A DNA stretch of 23,780 bases, taken from the NCBI GenBank assembly GCA_947427325.1, contig CANEHP010000011.1, positions 1-23,780 on the forward strand. Direction: 5' to 3'. This stretch comes from an uncultured Clostridia bacterium (GTDB taxonomy: Bacteria > Bacillota > Clostridia > Oscillospirales > Ruminococcaceae). Every line of letters starts with the position of its first letter. Within the stretch, counting starts at the first letter, position 1. A model generated the notes under the pieces. The model saw only the letters and a program-made list of their open reading frames with translations, made no database searches and was not told where the DNA came from. Positions 8,295 through 14,492 of this stretch are shown here, one piece after another. A program made the position numbers and the translations under genes.

Positions 8295-9323
8295 TCAGCT
8301 TTCCAGGCTGCCTAACCTTTCAATCAAAGCTTCTGCCAGCTTAACGGTTTCATACAAATCGCTTTCCTTAATTACACAGCAGGGCGAGTGAAGATAGCGG
8401 CATGGGAGGGAGACTGCCGTTGTGCGCACTCCTCCCGCCGCCTTATGGATTGCGCCGCTGTTGTTGCCTCCTGCAACCGCGGTTTTTGTCTGACACTGTA
8501 CGCCGATTTCCTTAGCCGTTTCAAATGCCAGCTTGTAAAGCTGACGGTTGTAAACCGTACCTTTATCCATATAGGAAACCACAGGTCCTTTTCCTAACTC
8601 GCAGACTCTTTTTTCACCCTTAACTCCGCTTATATCACAGGCGGTGGTGGTTTCCAATACAACAGCTATATCGGGATTTATCGAAAAGGCGGAAGCTGCC
8701 GCTCCTCTTGTGCCTATTTCCTCCTGAACGGAAAATGAGAAGGTACAGTCGTAAGGCAGCTCCTTTTTCATCAGCTCTAACATAATTGCGCAGCCGGCTC
8801 TGTCGTCCAGTGCCTTTCCTGCCATAAAGCCGTCGCCGAAATCAAACTGCTCCCCCGTAAAGTAGGCGCAGTCTCCCTGCTGTACCGATTTTTCCGCTTC
8901 CTCCCTGCTTTTTGCGCCTATATCGATGCACAGGTCGAAAATTTTAGGCTGACTGTCTTTACCCTCTCCCTCCAAAAGATGAAGGGGAACTCCCGCTATT
9001 GCTCCATAAACGCCGTTTTTGAATTTAACCTGTCTGCCGAACACAACATAGGGCAGAATGCCGCCCACTGCGTCAAAGGAAAGCGTTCCGTCGCTGTTTA
9101 TATTTGTGACGATAAAGCCTACCTCGTCTGTATGAGCGTCTATCATAAGCTTGGACTTGGGGCGGGTTTTGCCCTTTTTTTCCACAATAAGATTCCCCAA
9201 AGGATCAATTTTATATTCTGCATCTTTGGGCAGAAGGGCAATTATTGCTTCGGTAACATCTTTCTCGTCTCCGCTTGTGCCGTTAAGCCCGGCTAAATAT
9301 TTTACAGTTTCTTTAAGCTCCAT
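8295..9323 (-). CDS. M42-family metallopeptidase (second of a pair)
   Basis: A 342-residue M42 glutamyl/TET-type aminopeptidase, expected to form large cytoplasmic particles that trim peptides using two metal ions. Metal ligands and catalytic residues visible: H64 and D66 in IDAHTDEVGF, the bridging aspartate in KALDDRAG, the E-E pair in SVQEEIGTRG, the glutamate in VVLETTTACD where many relatives have aspartate, and the last histidine in RYLHSPC. I start it at 9323, which has GAGGGGAG; an in-frame ATG at 9377 would overlap the end of the upstream gene by 43 bases. It follows the first M42 gene after 11 bases, so the two are translated from one message and could form a mixed complex. Confidence 0.9.
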   Translation of the reverse strand: MELKETVKYLAGLNGTSGDEKDVTEAIIALLPKDAEYKIDPLGNLIVEKKGKTRPKSKLMIDAHTDEVGFIVTNINSDGTLSFDAVGGILPYVVFGRQVKFKNGVYGAIAGVPLHLLEGEGKDSQPKIFDLCIDIGAKSREEAEKSVQQGDCAYFTGEQFDFGDGFMAGKALDDRAGCAIMLELMKKELPYDCTFSFSVQEEIGTRGAAASAFSINPDIAVVLETTTACDISGVKGEKRVCELGKGPVVSYMDKGTVYNRQLYKLAFETAKEIGVQCQTKTAVAGGNNSGAIHKAAGGVRTTAVSLPCRYLHSPCCVIKESDLYETVKLAEALIERLGSLES

Positions 9324-9334
9324 TTTGCTCCCCC

Positions 9335-10348
9335 TCATATACTCTTTACAAATTCGGCCATAAGCATACCCGCCCACTTAATATCCTCGGTATCCACAAC
9401 CTCGCAGGGAGTGTGCATATATCTTTGAGGAATGGAGATAAGCCCTGTGGAAACCCCGCCTTTTGCAACCGTTATGGAATCTGCGTCCGTTCCCGTTGTG
9501 CCGCTCATGGCTTCTATCTGATAGGGTATTTCCTTATCCCTTGCAATTTTGATGAGCTTTTGGGAAATCTCTCTGCTTAAAGAAGGGGCAATACCTATCA
9601 TAGCTCCCTTGCCAAGCTCCCCCGCCTGCGGATAGTCAACGCCCTTGCTCTGCGCAAAGGAAACGTCTACGGCAACGGCATAATCGGGAGCAATGTTAAA
9701 GGCTGCAATTTTAGAACCTCGGCAGCCCACTTCCTCCTGAGCCGCAAACAAAACGGCAAGTCTGACAGGCAGCTCCTTTTCTTCCTTAAGCAAATCGAGA
9801 GCATATAAAACGGCGCAGACTCCCGCTCTGTCGTCGGTGGCGGGAGAGCAGACTCTTGTATCCCGAAGCCGGGAAAACCGTCCGTCAATTAACACTAAAT
9901 CACCTAAGGAAACAATTTGTTCCGCCTTCTCCTTAGTCATTCCCACATCAACAGCTATATCCTCTGTTTTAGGGGCTTTGCTGCTGTCTGTGGAAAGGTG
10001 GGGAGGGAGAGTTGAGATAACTCCCTTTACGGTTTTATCGCCGCAGTAAACGGTAACGGATTGAGCAAGGAGGGTGCGTCTGTCCGTACCCATTCCGCTT
10101 ACCTTTAAAAAGCCGTCCTCGTCAATTTTGGTGACGATCATTCCTATTCTGTCCAAATGAGCCTCTAAAAGCACCAGGGGCTTTTTTTCGTCACCCTCCG
10201 AAAATCCCGTAATATTTCCGAAGTTATCGGCTTTTACATTGGGGATATAGCTTTTTAACAGCTTTAAAACAGTCTCATGGGCTTTTTCTTCTCCGCCGCT
10301 TGCTCCGCCCAATCCGCATAACTGCTCAAGAATTTTCGGTATATCCAT
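9335..10348 (-). CDS. M42-family metallopeptidase (first of a pair)
   Basis: A 337-residue M42 aminopeptidase paralogous to the next gene. Active-site residues: H64 and D66 in LEAHLDRIGM, D172 in ATDDRAG, E205-E206 in AAQEEVGCRG, D228 in AVDV and the final histidine in RYMHTPCEV. The two proteins differ at the fourth metal position (aspartate here, glutamate in the other), so they belong to different subgroups rather than being a recent duplication. GGAGGAG precedes the ATG. It is the first gene after the promoter at 10461-10489 with a leader of about 105 bases. Confidence 0.92.
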   Translation of the reverse strand: MDIPKILEQLCGLGGASGGEEKAHETVLKLLKSYIPNVKADNFGNITGFSEGDEKKPLVLLEAHLDRIGMIVTKIDEDGFLKVSGMGTDRRTLLAQSVTVYCGDKTVKGVISTLPPHLSTDSSKAPKTEDIAVDVGMTKEKAEQIVSLGDLVLIDGRFSRLRDTRVCSPATDDRAGVCAVLYALDLLKEEKELPVRLAVLFAAQEEVGCRGSKIAAFNIAPDYAVAVDVSFAQSKGVDYPQAGELGKGAMIGIAPSLSREISQKLIKIARDKEIPYQIEAMSGTTGTDADSITVAKGGVSTGLISIPQRYMHTPCEVVDTEDIKWAGMLMAEFVKSI

Positions 10349-10368
10349 TTAATCTCCTCCCGCTTTTA

Positions 10369-10379
10369 GAGCGTGTTCA
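10369..10379. repeat. Short terminal-repeat fragment in the M42 leader
   Basis: TA followed by GAGCGTGTTCA matches the outermost 11 bases of the 3124 element, then diverges. It lies in the leader of the M42 operon, about 20 bases upstream of the start codon. At this length it could be a decayed end or chance. Confidence 0.4.
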
Positions 10380-10460
10380 ATGGCTGTTCAATAGGTGACA
10401 ATGTTTCGATTATATAAAAACTCGCCGCTAAAAGCCGTTATTTTTTTCACAATTATAAAT

Positions 10461-10489
10461 AGTATACCTTTTTTCTTTACAGTAGTCAA
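10461..10489 (-). promoter_or_regulatory. Sigma-A promoter of the M42 operon
   Basis: On the minus strand TTGACT (10484-10489) and TATACT (10461-10466) are separated by exactly 17 bases. Start of transcription is expected near 10454. Confidence 0.75.
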
Positions 10490-10591
10490 CATAATTGAAG
10501 CAAAAGGTTTGACAAAAATATAACGAAAAGGCGGGTAAGGTTTAAGCATTTTGCTTAAAAGGAAATGCATTCACCCGTTCGGTTTTGAGGC

Positions 10592-10656
10592 AAAAAAGCT
10601 TGAGCGTGTTAACACAAAATCGGTATACGGATTTTGTGTTAACACGCTCAAGCTTT
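10592..10656 (-). terminator. rplM-rpsI terminator made of foldback-element ends
   Basis: A perfect 27-bp stem (10595-10621 with 10630-10656, loop GGTATACG) follows the rpsI stop, and on the minus strand it runs into TTTTTTG, so it has the form of a strong intrinsic terminator. The arms contain GAGCGTGTTAACACAAAAT, closely similar to the GAGCGTGTTCACATAAA ends of the 3124 element, and the bases near the loop (GTATACGGATTTTGTG) resemble that element's right subterminal part. It may be an internally deleted copy recruited as terminator. Confidence 0.85.
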
Positions 10657-10690
10657 AAAAGAAAATAAATCGTTTGAAAACCAAACCCGA

Positions 10691-11089
10691 TTAACGCTTG
10701 GAGAACTGAGGAGCACGGCGGGCAGCCTTTAAGCCGTACTTCTTTCTTTCCTTCATTCTCGGGTCGCGAGTAAGGAAGCCTGCCTTTTTGAGAACGGGTC
10801 TTAATTCCTCGCTGTACTGAAGCAGCGCTCTCGAAAGACCGTGGCGGATTGCGCCTGCCTGACCCGTAACGCCGCCGCCTGCAACGGTGCATATTATATC
10901 GAACTTTTCGGTAGTGCCTGTTAAAGCGAGAGGCTGACGGGCAATGAGCTTGAGAGTGTCAAGACCGAAGTAATCGTCAATGTCTCTGTTGTTTATCGTG
11001 ATTTTACCTGAGCCGGGATAAACACGCACTCTTGCAACCGAATGCTTTCTTCTGCCGGTTCCGTAGTAGTATGGTTTTGATTCGTACAT
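10691..11089 (-). CDS. rpsI: 30S ribosomal protein S9
   Basis: A 132-residue S9, the usual length. Recognisable blocks are GTGRRKHSVARVRVYPG, the DYFGLDTLK region, GGGVTGQAGAIRHGLSRAL and the C-terminal tail ending SKR that reaches the ribosomal P site. It follows rplM after 15 bases and is co-transcribed with it, the standard bacterial arrangement. The strong hairpin at 10592-10656 ends the operon. Confidence 0.98.
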   Translation of the reverse strand: MYESKPYYYGTGRRKHSVARVRVYPGSGKITINNRDIDDYFGLDTLKLIARQPLALTGTTEKFDIICTVAGGGVTGQAGAIRHGLSRALLQYSEELRPVLKKAGFLTRDPRMKERKKYGLKAARRAPQFSKR

Positions 11090-11104
11090 ATTGCTTATCC
11101 CTCC

Positions 11105-11533
11105 TTAAAACTTAAATTCTTCGGGCTTCTGAGCGGCATTGACATGTTCCGCGCCTCTGTAAAGGCGAAGTCTTGTCATAGCCTTTCTGCCGATCGTGTT
11201 GTTGGGGAGCATACCGTAAATCGCAAGCTCCATAGCCTTCTCGGGCTTTTCCGCCATCAGCTTGCTGTACTGAACCTCTTTAAGGTGACCGATATAGCCG
11301 GTGTGCCATCTGTAATACTTTTTCTCTAACTTCTTGCCGGTAAGAACCGCTTTTTCGCAGTTGATTACGATTACATGATCGCCGCAGTCGCAATGAGGCG
11401 CATAGCCGGGCTTGTGCTTGCCCTTAAGCATAAGAGCCGCCTGTGCGGCAACTCTTCCCAAAGGCTTGCCCGCTGCGTCAAGTATATACCACTTGCGTTC
11501 AACTGTCTGAGGATTGGGCATATAAGTAGACAT
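11105..11533 (-). CDS. rplM: 50S ribosomal protein L13
   Basis: A 142-residue L13, full length. The family signatures are WYILDAAGKPLGRVAAQAA near the N-terminus, HCDCGDHVIVINCEKAVLTG, and MLPNNTIGRKAMTRLRLY near the C-terminus. TAGGAGG precedes the ATG. It is the first gene of the rplM-rpsI operon and has a perfect-consensus promoter plus a roughly 85-base structured leader. Confidence 0.98.
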   Translation of the reverse strand: MSTYMPNPQTVERKWYILDAAGKPLGRVAAQAALMLKGKHKPGYAPHCDCGDHVIVINCEKAVLTGKKLEKKYYRWHTGYIGHLKEVQYSKLMAEKPEKAMELAIYGMLPNNTIGRKAMTRLRLYRGAEHVNAAQKPEEFKF

Positions 11534-11564
11534 TTTTATTTTCCTCCTATTGTTTTAGTTATTC

Positions 11565-11611
11565 AAAGCATTCTTTTTTAAAAAATGCTTTTGCCAAAGT
11601 AACGCTTTGGC
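11565..11611 (-). promoter_or_regulatory. Structured leader of rplM (candidate L13 leader)
   Basis: Between the promoter and the ribosome site two hairpins form in the transcript: GCCAAAG/CTTTGGC (11593-11611) and AAAGCATT/AATGCTTT (11565-11591). Firmicutes often carry an L13-binding autoregulatory leader at this place; that this is one is inferred from position and structure, not from a sequence match. Confidence 0.5.
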
Positions 11612-11623
11612 GCAACAGATGTT

Positions 11624-11652
11624 ATTATACAGGGATTTATGTCTGCTGTCAA
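11624..11652 (-). promoter_or_regulatory. Perfect-consensus sigma-A promoter of rplM-rpsI
   Basis: TTGACA (11647-11652) and TATAAT (11624-11629) on the minus strand are separated by 17 bases, the ideal sigma-A arrangement, as expected for a highly expressed ribosomal protein operon. Confidence 0.92.
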
Positions 11653-11844
11653 TAGTTTTTCAATATTTTTTTAATATATACCTGTTTTTCTCTCTGATTC
11701 TTTGGGTTTTTCTGCTTTTCTCTCGTTTTTTCTTTTGCCGTTTTGACTTTTTCTTTTCACAGCTTGGTTATTTATCGTAAACAAGGCTGTCTTAAAAATG
11801 ATTTGTATTTCATTTGGCATTACCGCACTGCGTTAAAAATCCAA
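11653..11844. other. Intergenic purine/pyrimidine-skewed stretch upstream of rplM
   Basis: No gene is supported. About 11672-11757 is strongly pyrimidine-rich on the plus strand (T and TC runs), so A/G-rich on the rplM sense strand just upstream of its promoter, where it could act as an UP-like element. An imperfect stem ACAGCTT/AAGGCTGT spans 11759-11790. Confidence 0.4.
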
Positions 11845-11854
11845 GAACTTGTTC
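11845..11854. repeat. Ten-base element end next to a full element
   Basis: GAACTTGTTC is the terminal sequence of the 5984 element and is followed directly by the TAA that borders the next element. It may be the scar of an older insertion into which the 11858 copy jumped. Confidence 0.4.
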
Positions 11855-11857
11855 TAA

Positions 11858-12015
11858 GGCTTGTTCGAAAATAAAGGGAATGTGGGATTTTCGTCCCAAA
11901 ATGGTTGGATTCAAGGAAAAAACGCAGCCAAACCGACGTTTGACCGGGCTTTTTGACGCTGAAGATAACCGTTTTGGGGTGAAAAGACGGCGTTCCCGAT
12001 TTTTCAAACAAGCCC
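11858..12015 (-). mobile_element. Foldback element, GGGCTTGTT type, copy 1
   Basis: Nearly the same sequence as 18479-18637 in reverse orientation, about 158 bp, flanked by TAA on both sides (11855-11857 and 12016-12018). Ends are GGGCTTGTTTGAAAAA at 12015 (minus strand) and a degenerate GGCTTGTTCG at 11858. The two halves are imperfect inverted copies of each other, with a central GTCAAAC/GTTTGAC hairpin. It directly follows the diguanylate cyclase gene, whose TAG stop (12015-12017) uses the element's first base. Confidence 0.85.
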
Positions 12016-14243
12016 TAATCCTCTATAACCATACAGGTGATAAGATAAGCCTTTTTGCCCTCCCATTGAACCTCCGTTGCCTGAGCCTTTATCATCTTGT
12101 GAAGAACAGGGCTAAGCATATCAATGGGCTTGCTGTAGCCTTCCTTTCTTAATGCGCAGATCGGGCAAAGAGCCTCGTCCCTTTGTCTGCATATGGCGCT
12201 GCTGCAATACTCTCCTATAGGATTTTTGCCTAAGGCGTTCTGTGCCATTACGTTAAGATAAACCAGCCTGTAGGTTTCTTTATCCACAATATATATGTAT
12301 TGCGGATAATTATCCAATATAGACTTAATGGATTTTGCGTAATTTTCCGTAAGCCGCCTGTTTCTGTCCTTTAACAGGAAGATAGACAGCACCTTTGATA
12401 TAAAGGCAAGGGCGTCAATTTGATCCTGCGTCCAAAAGCGGCTGCTCCTGCATTCGTCAAAGCCCACAAAGCCTCTGAATACGCCGTTATCCATAATTGC
12501 GCACTGCAAAACGGATTTTATATTCTGTCTTTCGAGAATTTTACGCTGAGCGCTTTCAAGAACGCTTATATCGTGACAGTAGAAAATACCGTCGTCATTC
12601 ATATTTTCACGGTAATTTCCGCCTAAATCCTCCTCATAGGAAACTTGCTGCAAGGTATCGATTTCGGACGCTACTCCTTCGTTGCACCACTCAAAGGTAT
12701 TGCAGCAGTATTTTCCGTCCTCGGTGTCCTCAAAAATATACGCTCGGCTGACGTCGAAGGACTGACCCACCATGGCAAGCATTTGATTTATGCCCATAGA
12801 TAAATCCTGACTGGAGTATAAAACGCTGAATGATCTCAATATAATGGAAGCGGAATTTTGCGGATTGCTGCTTAGCGCCGCTCTGCCTTTTCTTACACCG
12901 TCACTCGAGGAAGCCTCGGTACGGTAAGTCCCCTCGCTCATAGTGGCGGAGTCAAACAAAACAACCTGATTTTTCCCTCTGTTCTTTGCAGCGTAAAGGG
13001 CGCTGTCCGCCTGCTTAAGAATTTGGTGATAGTCCCTGTTGTCGGGATTTGCCGCAGCAACGCCGATACTGCTTTTAACAAAGCCGATTTCGGGAATGGT
13101 TATCTGCATTACCTTTTCAAGTATCTGTTCGCTTTTCTTAACCGCTAAGGCTGCGCCGGCGTGACTTAGATATACGAAAAATTCATCGCCGCCATACCTG
13201 CCTACAATATCGCTGTCACGGAATATGCTTTTAACGGTAGAAGCAAATTTTTTCAAAAACTCATCGCCGAAAACATGTCCCAGACGGTCGTTAATGCTCT
13301 TAAAATCGTCCACATCTATCATTATAAGCGCACCCGTCCCGCTGCGGTCCAATTCCGCTCTGATAAGCTCCTCTGTGGTGGACTTGTTGTAAATATCGAC
13401 GCAAAGGGAGTCGTACATCGCCTTTGCCTTAATTTTGTCAAGGCGGTTCATTTCATCGTCCACATCTTCAATTTTGCCGATGATTCCGAATACCCTGCCT
13501 TCATTGTCCTCCATGCTTTTTAAAAAGCTGCGGAAGCGGCGGGGATAGCCGTCAATATTTATGGTGACGACCAGTTCCGAGGACGAGGGCTTTTGGGAGA
13601 GCTTTTTAATTTCTCCTGCGAATTTGACCCGGTCCTCCGGCTCAAGTATATAAAAATCCTTATAATTGTCGGAATAATTATTTACGGATTCGGTTTTTCT
13701 TTTTTCCGTATTTGAGGGCTGATAGTAGCAAAGCTCGTCGTTTTCATTATTATAATTAAAGATAATTGTGCCCGTTTCCTCAAGAAGCAGCTGAAACATC
13801 TGATCCTGAACTTCTTCTGCCGCATTCTCGTTTATAAGCCTTTGATTTTCCGTCCTTATCTTCTCAAGCTCTTTCCGGCAAATTACATTGTTAACTCTTG
13901 TTTCTGCTGTTTTTATATTAAAGGGACGGGATATAAAGTCCGCAGCGCCCAACTTGACCGCCCTTGTTTCCGCTTCCGGATCATGGGAGGAGGTTATCGC
14001 TGTAACGGGAATAAATTTAAGCCTTTCGTCTTTTTTCATTATTTCCAGAACCCCATATCCGTTAATATCAGGCGCAGACATATCTAAAATCACCATATCG
14101 ATATCGGCTTGTTCTTTCATAATGCCAAGGGCATTTTCACCGCTGTCGGCGGTTAAAATATTATAGCTGTCCTTAAAGATATCCGTTAACAATTTCGAAC
14201 TAATACGATCTGCAATTAAAAGGGTATGTTTAAATTTGTCCAT
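12015..14243 (-). CDS. Response-regulator diguanylate cyclase with GAF and PAS domains
   Basis: A 742-residue cytoplasmic signalling protein predicted to make cyclic di-GMP. Domains in order: receiver (about 5-122) with phosphoacceptor D54 in ILDMSAPDINGYG; a PAS-like region (about 145-265); GGDEF cyclase (about 270-435) with an intact GGDEF at 351-355 and an RxxD inhibitory site (RDSD, 342-345) exactly five residues before it; a GAF domain (about 465-620); and a C-terminal PAS-like region (about 630-742) with a cysteine cluster (CSSAIC, then CPIC). The receiver has R106 where the conserved lysine of the KPF motif belongs, and only one acidic residue near its start, so phosphorylation may be altered. 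The start has GAGG nine bases upstream. It is transcribed alone from the promoter at 14350-14378, divergent from polA. The signal sensed is unknown. Confidence 0.9.
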   Translation of the reverse strand: MDKFKHTLLIADRISSKLLTDIFKDSYNILTADSGENALGIMKEQADIDMVILDMSAPDINGYGVLEIMKKDERLKFIPVTAITSSHDPEAETRAVKLGAADFISRPFNIKTAETRVNNVICRKELEKIRTENQRLINENAAEEVQDQMFQLLLEETGTIIFNYNNENDELCYYQPSNTEKRKTESVNNYSDNYKDFYILEPEDRVKFAGEIKKLSQKPSSSELVVTINIDGYPRRFRSFLKSMEDNEGRVFGIIGKIEDVDDEMNRLDKIKAKAMYDSLCVDIYNKSTTEELIRAELDRSGTGALIMIDVDDFKSINDRLGHVFGDEFLKKFASTVKSIFRDSDIVGRYGGDEFFVYLSHAGAALAVKKSEQILEKVMQITIPEIGFVKSSIGVAAANPDNRDYHQILKQADSALYAAKNRGKNQVVLFDSATMSEGTYRTEASSSDGVRKGRAALSSNPQNSASIILRSFSVLYSSQDLSMGINQMLAMVGQSFDVSRAYIFEDTEDGKYCCNTFEWCNEGVASEIDTLQQVSYEEDLGGNYRENMNDDGIFYCHDISVLESAQRKILERQNIKSVLQCAIMDNGVFRGFVGFDECRSSRFWTQDQIDALAFISKVLSIFLLKDRNRRLTENYAKSIKSILDNYPQYIYIVDKETYRLVYLNVMAQNALGKNPIGEYCSSAICRQRDEALCPICALRKEGYSKPIDMLSPVLHKMIKAQATEVQWEGKKAYLITCMVIED

Positions 14244-14349
14244 GGCGTAAACCTCGTCACGAAATATTTGTTCAAGCTCAACATATTTTGTTCAATAAAT
14301 TTTTGTGTTTTATACACAAAAGCAAAAAATTTTACACTTATTCAATGTA

Positions 14350-14378
14350 ATTTTACACCCTCATATAATAAAAGTCAA
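14350..14378 (-). promoter_or_regulatory. Promoter of the diguanylate cyclase gene
   Basis: TTGACT (14373-14378) and TAAAAT (14350-14355) on the minus strand with a 17-base spacer, about 105 bases upstream of the start codon. Confidence 0.65.
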
Positions 14379-14428
14379 GTAATATTTTCAGCTTGTCGAA
14401 AAACCTGCGTAAGCTGCGGAATAAGGAA

Positions 14429-14457
14429 TTGACAACCCTGTTTTAAAATGGTATAAT
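14429..14457 (+). promoter_or_regulatory. Perfect-consensus promoter of polA
   Basis: TTGACA (14429-14434) and TATAAT (14452-14457) with a 17-base spacer. The predicted start near 14464 leaves a leader of about 29 bases. Confidence 0.9.
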
Positions 14458-14492
14458 CAAAAAAAGAAAATTTGAAAGGAAACGGTGAAGAT

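Noticed and set aside
11810..12007. Similar 60-65 codon open frames on the two GGGCTTGTT-type elements (minus at 11810-12007, plus at 18466-18651)
   Set aside because: The peptide similarity simply follows from the two DNA copies being nearly identical; there is no ribosome site and the frame runs into the element's inverted half.
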